Shown: positions 26,631 to 36,098 of the stretch, one piece after another | Layout of the letters: each line of letters begins with the position of its first letter | How positions within the stretch are numbered: position 1 is the first letter of the stretch | NCBI GenBank assembly: GCA_025056745.1 | Contig: JANWVQ010000070.1 | Coordinates: 1-36,098, forward strand | Origin: Ignavibacterium sp. | GTDB lineage: Bacteria > Bacteroidota > Ignavibacteria > Ignavibacteriales > Ignavibacteriaceae | Length of the DNA: 36,098 bases | Direction of reading: 5' to 3' | Position numbers and translations under genes: made by a program | The notes under the pieces: model-generated | The model's database searches: none | Told to the model about the DNA's origin: nothing | Seen by the model: only the letters and a program-made list of their open reading frames with translations

Positions 26631-28980
26631 AATTTTTGTGCGATAATTTTGCAACAGCAATTCTTATCTCAGATAAATTCATTTCAAAATTAAATTCATC
26701 TCTTAATTTATTTTTGATTGTTATTAAATCTTTATAACCTTGTCGATAGAGCTTTTCAACTAAATCTATTTTTTCAGATGAAATAATTTTGTCAATGTTA
26801 ATATCCTTATTTAGCGAGATTAATGTTTCTATTTGCATTGAGACTACTGAAACGTCAAGCTTTCTTAATTTAGAAATTTCATCAAGATTGTAGCCTTTTT
26901 TAATTAGTTTATAAGTCTCACTGATATTATCAGGTAATTGTTCAATTGAAATCGAAATTTTAGAATTATAATTGTTTATCTCATTTAATATTTCTTCACC
27001 AATTTTGTTAAACATTCTCAAATTAAATCCTTCAATACTCATTAACTTTAATTTATTGTCTGGCTTTTCTTTAGATATTTTTACCAAAACGTGGTCAGGA
27101 CAAATCATATTTGGAGTCTGTCTTAGTCTTTGTGCAACTTTCAATCTGATCTTATTAAGTTTATTAAAAAGTTCTAAGTAATCAAAGATTTCATCAGACT
27201 CAGTAGATTTTTCAAGTTGTTTTTGTTCAGGTAATTGAAATTTATGAATAAAATTTTTTGTGCAATTATCGCATTTACCACAATTATAACCTTCACAATT
27301 CTGACCAAAATAATTCAATATATATCTGAATCTACAGTATTCGATATCAACTAGATTTTTCATTTTCTCTAGCTTGTCGTAAGCGATCAAGTAGTATTTG
27401 TTTATTTCATCGAAATTTAGCTGCAACTTATCTTTAGGCACTCTTGGTTTTAACATATTAACAGTTTCTTTTCCTTCAAATTGATAATATTCAATTATTC
27501 CTAAATCTTTCAAAAGACTTAATTTATCCTTAATATTATCTTGGCTTAAACCAGTGTTGATTTCAATATCTTTATAGTCTAGATTTATTTTTGATGTAAA
27601 AATTCTATTACCAAATTTTCTAACAAGAAATAATATCAAGATTTTTAACTCATTGTTTAAAGTCCTTTTTACAAATTTTTTAAGATTTTCAGGATTGAAT
27701 AAAAACACCATAGAATCTGATGTTAATAAAACTGAATTGATTTTCAGATATTCAGCTCTTTCTAAATATTTCAATGATGAGTGAATCAATGCAGATGATA
27801 ATTTTATTTTACCATAAGACTTAAGAAAGTCATAGTTAATCTGAATATCATTAGTAATAATGTTTCCTACTGCAACTTGAGCATAATCGCAAATACCATT
27901 ATAGACTGTTTGTATTACTTCTTTAGTTGGATATGAGTTGTTAATAAAAAACCTGTGAACATCTAAATCATTATCTTTGAAAAACAAAAAAACATTTGCA
28001 GGTTTTCCATCTCTACCAGCTCTACCAAATTCTTGATAGTAACTTTCTATTGATGCAGGAATATCGTAGTGTATAACAGTTCTGATATCTTTTTTATCAA
28101 TTCCCATTCCGAATGCATTTGTAGCAACAATTATTGGAATATTACCTTCGAGGAATTCTTCTTGAATTTTTTTCCTAATTATTGAATTAATACCAGCGTG
28201 ATAAAATTCTGATTTAAATTTATTTAGATTTAGAAATTGATTAATAAGCTCCGCTTTTCTTCGAATTGATGTATAAATAAGTGTTGGTGAAGGATTTACT
28301 TTTAAGATTTCCAATAATTTATTTTTTTTATTATCTGTTTTGAAGATATGAATTGAAATATTTTCCCTTTCAAATCCTTTTACTAAAACTTTGGGTTCTT
28401 TCAAATTGAGTTGAGAAATTATATCACTTATAACCTCTGGTGTTGCAGTTGCAGTAAATGCGGACACTTTTTTTATACCAATGAATTCAATGAAATTTTT
28501 GAGTTTTATGTAGCTTGGTCTAAAATTATGTCCCCATTCACTAATACAATGAGCTTCATCAACGAAAAGATATTCTGGATTAAGAGATTTCAATTTTTCT
28601 GCGAAATCTTTTGAGTCAAGTCTCTCTGGTGCTAAATAAAGTAGCTTTATTTTTTTAGAATAAACTTTATTTAATGTATTCTCTATTTCAAACCATTCTA
28701 AAGTGCTATTTATGAATGCGGCGATTTCTTCTTTTTTATTGAGATTATCAACTTGATCTTTCATTAATGCAATAAGCGGTGAAACAATAATTGAAAAGTT
28801 ATCTGCCATCAAAGCTGGAATTTGATAACATATTGACTTACCCGCCCCGGTTGGCATCACTGCAACAACATTTTCTGACATCAGAATTTTTTCTATTATT
28901 TCTTTTTGAGCAGGTCGAAATTCAGAATATCCAAAATATTTGTTTAAGTATGATTGAGCTCTTTCAATTTTATCGGACAT
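26620..28980 (-). CDS. recQ: ATP-dependent DNA helicase RecQ
   Basis: A superfamily 2, 3'-5' DNA helicase for recombination and fork repair. The 786-residue protein has Walker A MPTGAGKS (42-49), the DEAH box FVDEAHCISEWGH, the TATATP motif and a helicase C-terminal domain with ATNAFGMGIDKKDIR and QEFGRAGRDG. A zinc-binding set is visible in CRFRYILNYFG..C..YNCGKCDNC. The RQC winged helix, an HRDC domain and an extra C-terminal helix-turn-helix region (about 690-780) follow, an extension common in Bacteroidota RecQ. It converges with the lipoprotein gene (11-bp overlap) and is divergent from the TPR lipoprotein gene at 29126. Confidence 0.95.
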   Translation of the reverse strand: MSDKIERAQSYLNKYFGYSEFRPAQKEIIEKILMSENVVAVMPTGAGKSICYQIPALMADNFSIIVSPLIALMKDQVDNLNKKEEIAAFINSTLEWFEIENTLNKVYSKKIKLLYLAPERLDSKDFAEKLKSLNPEYLFVDEAHCISEWGHNFRPSYIKLKNFIEFIGIKKVSAFTATATPEVISDIISQLNLKEPKVLVKGFERENISIHIFKTDNKKNKLLEILKVNPSPTLIYTSIRRKAELINQFLNLNKFKSEFYHAGINSIIRKKIQEEFLEGNIPIIVATNAFGMGIDKKDIRTVIHYDIPASIESYYQEFGRAGRDGKPANVFLFFKDNDLDVHRFFINNSYPTKEVIQTVYNGICDYAQVAVGNIITNDIQINYDFLKSYGKIKLSSALIHSSLKYLERAEYLKINSVLLTSDSMVFLFNPENLKKFVKRTLNNELKILILFLVRKFGNRIFTSKINLDYKDIEINTGLSQDNIKDKLSLLKDLGIIEYYQFEGKETVNMLKPRVPKDKLQLNFDEINKYYLIAYDKLEKMKNLVDIEYCRFRYILNYFGQNCEGYNCGKCDNCTKNFIHKFQLPEQKQLEKSTESDEIFDYLELFNKLNKIRLKVAQRLRQTPNMICPDHVLVKISKEKPDNKLKLMSIEGFNLRMFNKIGEEILNEINNYNSKISISIEQLPDNISETYKLIKKGYNLDEISKLRKLDVSVVSMQIETLISLNKDINIDKIISSEKIDLVEKLYRQGYKDLITIKNKLRDEFNFEMNLSEIRIAVAKLSHKNSIE

Positions 28981-29125
28981 AATATAAATCTGATTTTAAA
29001 AATATTTTACTAGGTTTTTTATAAATACTTCTTTACATAATTATAAAAATAAATAATGGGAATGAAAAGCAAAGCGATTATTTCAATCATTTGTTAATAG
29101 AGACTTACTTGAATATATTTCAATT

Positions 29126-30946
29126 ATGAATTCAATATATATCAAAATATTATTTTTAATTTTTATTGCTTTGAACATTTGGAGATGCTCTTCTTCAGTT
29201 GAAAAAATTTCAAAGCAAAACTTTAAACCCTTTGATTTTTACTCTGACGAAGAAAAAAGAGAAAAGGCTTTAGAGAACGTTATCGATGGATCTATTTTTA
29301 TGTCCAAGGGTGATTATAGCTCAGCAGTAAAAAAATTTGAAGCTGCTTTACTTTATGATACATCTTCGGGAATTTATTTCAACTTAGCCAAGGCTTATCT
29401 ATTTAATAACAAATTAAATTTGGCGCTTCAATATGCAAATAAAGCCATTCAAGAAGACTCATTAATAATCGAATATTACATTTTACTATCAGATATATAC
29501 AATTTTGGAAAGCAAAAACAATCAGCAATTGAAGTTCTTGAAAGAGCATTAGAAAAATTTCCGAATGAAAATACTTTACTTTATAAATTAGCAATTTATT
29601 ATCAAGAAAATAGACCATTGAAGGCTGTAGAGTTATATGAAAAGCTATTGAAAATTATAGGATCTGAATGGAGTTTATTAGCAAGAATATCAGATATACA
29701 TAGGCGACTTGGAAATTTGAACGAAGAAATTTTTGCTCTCGAAAGGTTATTAAAAATAGATCCAAGTAACAAAACTCTCATTAAAAGCTTGATTGATTTG
29801 TATTTACTTCAAAAAAGAAATAGCGAAGCGTTGTCTCTGATTGAAGAATTACTAGAATTAAATCCCGATGATATCTCTGCTCGTCAACGTAAAATTGATT
29901 TGTATCTATCTGAAAAAAATTGGATTAAAGTTAATGAAGAAGTAAAATTCATTATCGATTCAAAAGAATTAAATTTTCAAAATAAAGTTGATGTCGGTTA
30001 TTTCTTTTTTGAGAAGTCATTCAGAGATTCATCTGCTTTGCCTATAGCTAAAATGATTTTTGAAAAATTAGATAAAGATTCAAGTGATTGGCAAGTTAAA
30101 TTGATTCTTGGAGCAATTGCAATAAATCAGCACGATGATGACAAAGCCATAGAGTATTTCAAATATGTAACAGAAAATGCTAATTGGGATGTTGATTCTT
30201 GGATAAGATTGGGAGCTCTTCATTTTGATAATAAAAGATATTCAGAAGCAAGTAAAATAATGCTTGAAGCTTTTCAATTATTTCCTAATGAATATTTTAT
30301 TAATTTCATATTAGGTTTATCACTAGCTCAACTCGATAAAAATGATTCTGCAGCAATATTTCTAAAAAAAGCTGTTCTTCTTAATCCTCAGGATGCAAAT
30401 ACCATAAGCGCTTATGCTTATACACTTAATCAGATAAAACAACAAGATTCTGCAATATATTACTTAAATAAAGCATTATTATTGAATCCAGATGATGTAA
30501 ATGTGATTGGTACTTTAGCGCTGATTTATAATGATAAAAAAATGTATGATAAAAGTGATAGTCTATATGAAAGAGCTTTGATGATCAGTCCTGATGATGC
30601 TATAATCAATAATAACTACGCATATTCTCTATCAACGCGTGGACTTCAACTTGAACGTGCTCTTAAAATGGTTGATATTGCTTTAGAGAAAGATTCATTA
30701 AGTTCGGCATTTTTAGATACAAAAGGATGGATATTATTCAAACTTGGTAAATTTGAGCAAGCAAAATTTTATGTCGAGAAAGCAATAAAGTTTGGGACAA
30801 AGAGTGCTGTTATTATTGATCATTTAGGTGATATTGAGTTTAAGTTAGGTAATAAAGAAAGAGCAATTGAACTTTGGAAAGAAGCATTTGAAATTGATCC
30901 ATCAAAAATTGAAATCAAAGAAAAAATAATTAAAGGTGAAATTTGA
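29126..30946 (+). CDS. TPR-repeat lipoprotein
   Basis: A 606-residue protein with a lipoprotein-like signal (hydrophobic stretch ending IWRC, Cys about residue 21) followed by about twelve TPR units over residues 50-595. Examples are SGIYFNLAKAYLFNNKLNLA and NVIGTLALIYNDKKMYDKSD. It should be anchored in the envelope and act as a protein-interaction scaffold. It is first in a three-gene unit with the DUF4292 lipoprotein and the EnvC-like protein, an order I recognise from Bacteroidota genomes. The 145-bp gap to divergent recQ should contain its promoter. No ribosome-binding site of the AGGAGG type precedes the ATG. Confidence 0.85.
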   Translation: MNSIYIKILFLIFIALNIWRCSSSVEKISKQNFKPFDFYSDEEKREKALENVIDGSIFMSKGDYSSAVKKFEAALLYDTSSGIYFNLAKAYLFNNKLNLALQYANKAIQEDSLIIEYYILLSDIYNFGKQKQSAIEVLERALEKFPNENTLLYKLAIYYQENRPLKAVELYEKLLKIIGSEWSLLARISDIHRRLGNLNEEIFALERLLKIDPSNKTLIKSLIDLYLLQKRNSEALSLIEELLELNPDDISARQRKIDLYLSEKNWIKVNEEVKFIIDSKELNFQNKVDVGYFFFEKSFRDSSALPIAKMIFEKLDKDSSDWQVKLILGAIAINQHDDDKAIEYFKYVTENANWDVDSWIRLGALHFDNKRYSEASKIMLEAFQLFPNEYFINFILGLSLAQLDKNDSAAIFLKKAVLLNPQDANTISAYAYTLNQIKQQDSAIYYLNKALLLNPDDVNVIGTLALIYNDKKMYDKSDSLYERALMISPDDAIINNNYAYSLSTRGLQLERALKMVDIALEKDSLSSAFLDTKGWILFKLGKFEQAKFYVEKAIKFGTKSAVIIDHLGDIEFKLGNKERAIELWKEAFEIDPSKIEIKEKIIKGEI

Positions 30947-31725
30947 AATTCGCAAGAAAAATATTTACAATCTTCCTATTGATATTAATAGTCATAAGTT
31001 GTGCACCATCTCAACCGAGTGAGGAATATGAGTCTCTTTCATTTGATAGATTGATAAATCGATTAGAAGCAAATAGAAGGCGAATAGTAAACTTTGAAGG
31101 AAGTGGAATAATAAAAGTATCAACTCCAACATTAGATAATACATCTAACTTTAATGTCATTTTAATAAAACCAGACTCTATTTTTTTAAGTATATTAGGT
31201 CCCTTCGGAATAGAGCTTGGGCAAGCTTTAGTGACGAAAAAGGAATTTACATTTTATGATGCATTATCAAATACAGCTTATAAAGGCTCTGTAGATAGTG
31301 ATGCTCTTCAAAATATTTTCAGAATTGATTTACCATTTGAATTAATTTTTGATGCTTTGACTGGTTCATTAAATTTAACTGACCAACTTTATAAAAATCC
31401 TGATGATTATAAAATAACCAAGACCAATTACACTCTAACTTACAATGACCCAATTAGAAAAAACAACATTAACATAAAAGTTGATAGAAGAAGATTAAGT
31501 GTAATTGATTATGAGTTAAAGTCAATGGATTCAGATTTAATTATTAAAGGTACTTTTTCTAATTTTGAAATAATTGATAATGTACCAATACCTTTTATTA
31601 TTACTATAGAAAATAAGTCCGCAAGACAGAAGCTTGAATTAAATTATAAAAAGATTGTATTAAACAATCGTTCATTAAGCATTAATTTTTCAATTCCCGA
31701 TGATGCTGAAATAGTAAAATGGTAA
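30943..31725 (+). CDS. DUF4292-like lipoprotein
   Basis: A 260-residue lipoprotein with lipobox VISC (Cys about 20). The mature part resembles DUF4292, a beta-rich, LolA/LolB-like half-barrel fold: FEGSGIIKVSTPTLDNTSNF, then VILIKPDSIFLSILGPFGIE. A lipid or lipoprotein carrier role is suggested by that fold but is not established. The TTG start overlaps the stop of the TPR gene as TTGA, and the next gene starts 7 bp before its stop, so the three genes are co-translated. Confidence 0.75.
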   Translation: MKFARKIFTIFLLILIVISCAPSQPSEEYESLSFDRLINRLEANRRRIVNFEGSGIIKVSTPTLDNTSNFNVILIKPDSIFLSILGPFGIELGQALVTKKEFTFYDALSNTAYKGSVDSDALQNIFRIDLPFELIFDALTGSLNLTDQLYKNPDDYKITKTNYTLTYNDPIRKNNINIKVDRRRLSVIDYELKSMDSDLIIKGTFSNFEIIDNVPIPFIITIENKSARQKLELNYKKIVLNNRSLSINFSIPDDAEIVKW

Positions 31726-32936
31726 AGTACTTTAAAATATTTTTCTTTTTAATTTTTATTTCCAGCTTATCCATATCTCAAAATAAAGAACTGGATGTAA
31801 AGAGAAAGGAACTCGAGAATTTACGTAATCAGATAAAATTATTAGAGCAAGAATTATTAGATAACCAGAAGCAAGAGAAAAAATCCTATAATCTTTATCA
31901 AAATCTGACTAAGCAAAAGTTCTATCTTGAAAAAATTATTAGTCAATTAAGAAATGAAGAAAATCAGAAATCTAATCAAATTGAAGAAATTAAGAATAAT
32001 ATTAAGGAATTAGAAAATAAAATTGAAAGGATAAAATCTGATTATTCAAAATACATTGTTTATAATTACAAATATGGTAGATTGAATGAATTAGAAGCAT
32101 TGTTTAATGCAAAGAGTTTAAGTCAAGCATTTTATAGAATAAAATATTTGAGGGACTTTTCCTCGCGTATGAGAAGTGAGATAAAATTGTTAAATGAAAA
32201 TATTTCAGAACTTAATAAAATGCAGAATAATCTTTTGAAAGAGGTTGAAGAAAAAAGATTACTTGCTGCAGAAAAAAATAAAGAAATATCTCTACTTAAT
32301 TCAAAGATAATTTCTGAAGAAAAGCTACTAAGTGATTTGAGAAAAGATAGAAATGTCATTTCAAAGCAAATATCTGATAAAAGAAAATCTGAAATTGCAA
32401 TTAAAAATTTAATAGATAAATTAATAGCAGAATCAGAAAGACCAAAAATTGTATCAAGAGATAATGAAACTTCTGTTTATAAAAAAGAGAGAATTGAAGA
32501 AGAGGTATTTAACAATGAATTTCTATCTAAATCGGTCTCATTTAGTCAACTAAAGGGAACACTTCCTTTTCCTGTTAGTAGAGGAAAAATAATTTCTGAG
32601 TTTGGCAACAAACAAAATGTAAAGTTAAATACAATATCTATCAATTATGGAATTGATATTCTATGTTCAGAGCCAACTGTTAGAGCTGTTTCAAATGGAA
32701 TTGTAAGTGCAATTGAGTGGTTACCTGGCTTTGGTACTGTTGTAATAATCTCACATAATAATAATTTCAGAACTGTCTATGGTCATTTAGAAAATATCCA
32801 AGTTTCAGAAAATCAAAGAGTAAATTCTGGAAGCATAATAGGCTATGTTAGCAATAGTTTAGAAGGAAGAGTTTTGCATTTTCAAATTTGGAATGGTCGA
32901 CAAAGTGTTGATCCAATTAAATGGTTGAAGAGATGA
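31719..32936 (+). CDS. EnvC-like murein hydrolase activator (coiled coil plus degenerate M23 domain)
   Basis: A 405-residue exported protein. A signal peptide ends near SISQN. Residues about 22-250 form long coiled coils rich in Glu, Lys and Leu, and residues about 285-405 form an M23/LytM domain. The first zinc-ligand histidine is replaced by Asn309 (N309-Y-G-I-D313), and the closing HxH motif is V385-L-H387. Asp313, His387 and YGHL remain. Loss of zinc ligands is typical of EnvC-type proteins, which activate cell-wall amidases rather than cut peptidoglycan themselves. It probably controls daughter-cell separation from the periplasm. Confidence 0.85.
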   Translation: MVKYFKIFFFLIFISSLSISQNKELDVKRKELENLRNQIKLLEQELLDNQKQEKKSYNLYQNLTKQKFYLEKIISQLRNEENQKSNQIEEIKNNIKELENKIERIKSDYSKYIVYNYKYGRLNELEALFNAKSLSQAFYRIKYLRDFSSRMRSEIKLLNENISELNKMQNNLLKEVEEKRLLAAEKNKEISLLNSKIISEEKLLSDLRKDRNVISKQISDKRKSEIAIKNLIDKLIAESERPKIVSRDNETSVYKKERIEEEVFNNEFLSKSVSFSQLKGTLPFPVSRGKIISEFGNKQNVKLNTISINYGIDILCSEPTVRAVSNGIVSAIEWLPGFGTVVIISHNNNFRTVYGHLENIQVSENQRVNSGSIIGYVSNSLEGRVLHFQIWNGRQSVDPIKWLKR

Positions 32937-32959
32937 TTAACATACCTTAAAATATTTTG

Positions 32960-34207
32960 ATGGATATTAGCTTTAAAGAATTATTAAATAAATCATTTCA
33001 ATATTATATCTTACAATTTGTAAATATTCTCTTCCCAATTCTTATTGTGCCTTTTATCATAAAAAAAATTGGTATCGAGAAATATGGTATATTAGCATTT
33101 ATCAGCTCAGTAATTGGATTCTTTCAAATACTAATTGACTACGGATTTAATATTTATGGTGTTAAAGAGATTTCAGCTAATATTAGAAATAAAAAAAATA
33201 TCAGCATAATTTTCAATTCAATATTTATAATAAGAACGGTATTATTTGTTTTAAGTATTCTTTTTTTATTTTTATTGAGCCTTATAAACAATCAAGTAAA
33301 AATTCATCTTGTGATATATTTTTTTAGCATATTAAGTATTTTTTCAAGCATTTTATATCCAATGTTTCTTTTTCAAGGTTTAGAGAAAATTAATTTCTAC
33401 TTATTTCCGAATGTTAGTGTAAAGATTTTCTACTTGATGTCTTTAATTTTAATCATTCAAAATAAAAATGATTATTGGAAGGTTCCAATACTTTATTCTG
33501 TAATATCAATAGTAATTAGTATAATAAGCATTATTAGGGTAAGAAAATTATTTTCAATAAGTTTTTTCATACCTGAAATTGATGTTTTGATAAAGTTTAT
33601 AAAAGAAGGATGGTATTATTTTTCTTCAAATCTTGCTATAAGTATTTATACAAACTCAACTACCTTCATATTAGGAATTTTTTCAAATAATATTATTGTA
33701 GGTGTATTTAATGCTTTCGAAAAGTTAATTTCTTTATTACAACATATTGTAAGTCCATTTTATCAGACATTATTTCCTCATTTAACTTTAATAGTAAAAG
33801 AATCTCCTAACCGTGCAAAACTATTTATAAAAAAATTATCTAGATATTTAATACCATTATTTATTTTAATTACAATTATAGTTTGGGCTATATCTAAAAA
33901 TTTATTGCTATTTATTTATGGAAAAGAATTAGCAGATATTAATCTTTATTTTAATATATTCTCATTAAAGTTTTTGTTTGTAAGCGTTGCTTATTTGTAT
34001 GCAAATTTGTTTTTAATAATATTTGGATATAGAGAATTGTGGCAGAGGATTATATTAAAAGCATTTTTAATATTTATTTTATTGTCAATAGTATTTTTAG
34101 GATTCTTGAGATTAGAACTTTTAGGTATGATAATATCAATAGTTTTAACAGAGTTATTTGTTCTCATTGATTCACTTATAAAATACTTTAAACTAAAAGA
34201 TCAATAA
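32960..34207 (+). CDS. Wzx-type polysaccharide flippase / oligosaccharide translocase
   Basis: A polytopic inner-membrane protein of the MOP/MATE superfamily (415 residues, about 12-14 helices) that flips lipid-linked sugar repeat units. The N-terminus has the family pattern FVNILFPILIVPFIIKKIGIE with a Gly-containing loop, and LFQGLEKINFYLFPN follows the fourth helix. The ATG at 32960 is preferred; a TTG lies one codon before. It starts 23 bp after the EnvC-like gene and is followed by a methyltransferase and UDP-galactopyranose mutase, which point to a surface-polysaccharide locus continuing past the window. Confidence 0.88.
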   Translation: MDISFKELLNKSFQYYILQFVNILFPILIVPFIIKKIGIEKYGILAFISSVIGFFQILIDYGFNIYGVKEISANIRNKKNISIIFNSIFIIRTVLFVLSILFLFLLSLINNQVKIHLVIYFFSILSIFSSILYPMFLFQGLEKINFYLFPNVSVKIFYLMSLILIIQNKNDYWKVPILYSVISIVISIISIIRVRKLFSISFFIPEIDVLIKFIKEGWYYFSSNLAISIYTNSTTFILGIFSNNIIVGVFNAFEKLISLLQHIVSPFYQTLFPHLTLIVKESPNRAKLFIKKLSRYLIPLFILITIIVWAISKNLLLFIYGKELADINLYFNIFSLKFLFVSVAYLYANLFLIIFGYRELWQRIILKAFLIFILLSIVFLGFLRLELLGMIISIVLTELFVLIDSLIKYFKLKDQ

Positions 34208-34210
34208 ATT

Positions 34211-34987
34211 ATGAGGGCAGGTAAATACTTAAAAAAAATATATCATAAAAATAAGTTTTACAAATTGATACTAAATACTTTTGGTATTCTAGATTTACAT
34301 ACTCAAATTAGAGTTAAGCCATTATTGAAATTTTTGAAAAAAAATATTGATTTATTCAAGGATAAATTGATATTAGATCTTGGTTGTGGTTCAGGAAACA
34401 ATTGTTTTGAAATTAATTATTATACAAAAACTAAACAATCAATTGGAGTTGACATAAACCAAGAATTAATTGAATATGCCTCTCAACAAGCAGAAGAATT
34501 AGAGTTAAGTCAAATCATCAATTTCTATCACGAAGATATACTGTCATTTAAGAAAAACGAAAAATACGATGTAATTATTTTATTTGATATTTTAGAACAT
34601 ATTAATGATCCGAGCCAAATTTTTAGATTTATTCAGAAAAATATTAGTGAGCAAGGAATTGTATTAGTCTCTGTCCCTACATATTTGTATAAAAAGATGT
34701 TTGGCATCAAATTTCATAATTATGTTGGACACGTAAAGGATGGCTATAGTTTTGAAGAGATTTCTGATTTATTTAAACATTATGGTTTTTATGTTTATTA
34801 CTACAAATATAATACAGGTTTATTCGCAAATCTTGGATGTGCTTTATACTATAGATTTGATTTGAGAAATAAATATTTAATTCTCCTAAAACAGTTAATT
34901 TTTTATCCATTTAGTTATCTAGATTTTTTTAACAATAAATATCTCTCTTGTTCAATTTTTATAGTGTTTAAGCCAATTAAAACCTGA
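34211..34987 (+). CDS. Class I SAM-dependent methyltransferase
   Basis: A 258-residue enzyme with the SAM-binding motif LILDLGCGSGNN (53-64), the acidic end of the second strand in GVDINQELIEYA, and post-I/motif-II DVIILFDILEHIND. These place it in the UbiG/Methyltransf_11-like group. The substrate is probably a sugar, lipid carrier or glycan end-group, given its position 3 bp after the flippase and upstream of glf; that is inferred only from neighbours. The C-terminal hydrophobic segment near residue 225-255 could associate with membrane. Confidence 0.85.
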   Translation: MRAGKYLKKIYHKNKFYKLILNTFGILDLHTQIRVKPLLKFLKKNIDLFKDKLILDLGCGSGNNCFEINYYTKTKQSIGVDINQELIEYASQQAEELELSQIINFYHEDILSFKKNEKYDVIILFDILEHINDPSQIFRFIQKNISEQGIVLVSVPTYLYKKMFGIKFHNYVGHVKDGYSFEEISDLFKHYGFYVYYYKYNTGLFANLGCALYYRFDLRNKYLILLKQLIFYPFSYLDFFNNKYLSCSIFIVFKPIKT

Positions 34988-35017
34988 AAAATTTTATCAA
35001 CAGTCTTTTATTTCTAA

Positions 35018-36098
35018 ATGAAATGTGATTTTTTAATAGTAGGTGCAGGATTTGCAGGTTCAGTTTTAGCTGAAAGAATAGCTTCTCAATTAAACAAAAA
35101 AGTCGTCATAATAGAAAAAAGAAATCATATTGGCGGAAATGCTTATGATGAATATGATGAACACGGAATATTAATTCATAAATATGGCCCGCATATTTTT
35201 CATACAAACAGCAAAGAAGTGTTTGATTATCTTTCTAAATTCACAGAATGGATTCCTTATGAACATAAGGTATTAGCCAAGATAGATAATGAATTTTATC
35301 CAATACCAATAAATCGAATAACACTTAATAAACTTTATAATATGAATTTAGAAACAGATGAACAGGTAAAAGAATATTTTGAAAAAGTAAGAGAGAACAG
35401 ATATCCAATATTAAATTCAGAGGATATCATAGTTAATCAAGTCGGATATGATTTATTCCAAAAATTTTTTAGATATTACACCAAGAAACAATGGAATCTA
35501 GAACCTAGGGAATTAGCTCCAACTGTTTGCGGTAGAATACCCATTAGGACTAATGATGATTGTAGATATTTTGCTGATAAATATCAATTTATGCCCAAAT
35601 ATGGATATACAAAGATGTTTGAAAAGATTTTAGATCACAAGAATATAGAAATAGTACTTAATACTGATTATAAAACAATTATAAGCGATATAGAATATGA
35701 TAAAATGATTTATACAGGTCCAATAGATTATTTTTTTGATTACAAATATGGGAAACTCTCGTATCGTTCAATTAGGTTTGAATTTAAAAATTTTAATGTC
35801 AGATCTTTTCAACCTTCATCAGTTGTAAATTATGTTGAACCTGACGTTCCATATACAAGAGTAACGGAATATAAAAAAATAACATCTCAAGAATCTGAAT
35901 CTACTACTGTTTCTTTTGAATATTCAATAGTAGATGGAGAGCCATATTATCCTATTTTAACAGATTCAAATTTGGAGTTATTAAAAAAATACAACAATGA
36001 AGCTATGAAATTAAATAATTTAATATTATGTGGCAGACTAGCTGAATTTAAATATTATGATATGCATCAAGTAGTTGCAAGAGCTTTGAAATTATTTG
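35018..36098 (+). CDS. glf: UDP-galactopyranose mutase, 3' end outside window
   Basis: A flavoenzyme that interconverts UDP-galactopyranose and UDP-galactofuranose, supplying galactofuranose for surface glycans. About 360 residues are visible and no stop is reached. The dinucleotide fold DFLIVGAGFAGSVLAERIA begins at residue 4, with IEKRNHIGGNAYDE next, then KYGPHIFHTNSKEV, all Glf hallmarks. The conserved KQWNLEPRELAP and the late LCGRLAEFKYYDMHQVV are present, so only the last few residues are probably missing. The ATG at 35018 gives a start directly before the FAD-binding strand. Galactofuranose in an O-antigen or exopolysaccharide is implied. Confidence 0.95.
   Translation, partial: MKCDFLIVGAGFAGSVLAERIASQLNKKVVIIEKRNHIGGNAYDEYDEHGILIHKYGPHIFHTNSKEVFDYLSKFTEWIPYEHKVLAKIDNEFYPIPINRITLNKLYNMNLETDEQVKEYFEKVRENRYPILNSEDIIVNQVGYDLFQKFFRYYTKKQWNLEPRELAPTVCGRIPIRTNDDCRYFADKYQFMPKYGYTKMFEKILDHKNIEIVLNTDYKTIISDIEYDKMIYTGPIDYFFDYKYGKLSYRSIRFEFKNFNVRSFQPSSVVNYVEPDVPYTRVTEYKKITSQESESTTVSFEYSIVDGEPYYPILTDSNLELLKKYNNEAMKLNNLILCGRLAEFKYYDMHQVVARALKLF

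Overview
The window is AT-rich and densely coded. It looks like a chromosomal segment from a member of the Ignavibacteria (Ignavibacteriota, Bacteroidota/Chlorobiota group). Three things suggest this: two secreted proteins with C-terminal type IX secretion (T9SS) sorting domains of the NYPNPFNPST type, the Bacteroidota-style gene trio TPR lipoprotein / DUF4292 / EnvC-like protein, and a rhomboid protease beside a DUF4296-like lipoprotein. The assignment is inference from gene content; there is no rRNA in the window. I saw no tRNA, CRISPR array or transposase.

Layout. Positions 1-3546 hold an aerobic respiratory operon: heme-copper oxidase subunits III (partial), IV and II, heme O synthase, and a polytopic membrane protein ending in a c-type cytochrome domain. 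Positions 3624-6503 encode a large T9SS-sorted propeller protein. A 312-bp gene-free stretch follows, rich in short-period repeats and carrying one strong hairpin. Two sodium:solute symporters lie on the minus strand (6816-10077). Positions 10252-15207 carry nuoABCDEF of respiratory complex I. This run is interrupted after nuoD by a four-helix-bundle (S23/23S-IVS family) gene enclosed by a 27-bp inverted repeat. A ferritin gene converges on nuoF.

Positions 15898-22970 form one tightly coupled plus-strand unit: a T9SS secreted protein, a PqqD-like (RRE-fold) small protein, an ATP-grasp ligase, a fold-III PLP decarboxylase, a urea-transporter/M23-peptidase fusion, a TPR protein and an outer-membrane barrel-like protein. 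Five of these six junctions overlap by 4 bp or lie within 1 bp of each other. This combination is the best candidate in the window for an undescribed system: synthesis of a small amide or amine metabolite, or modification of a peptide or carrier, coupled to envelope transport.

Positions 23067-26630 carry gapA, pgk, a rhomboid protease and a small lipoprotein. recQ is on the minus strand (26620-28980). Positions 29126-32936 encode the TPR lipoprotein / DUF4292 lipoprotein / EnvC-like envelope trio. From 32960 to the end a surface-polysaccharide cluster begins with a Wzx-type flippase, a SAM methyltransferase and UDP-galactopyranose mutase, which is cut by the window end.
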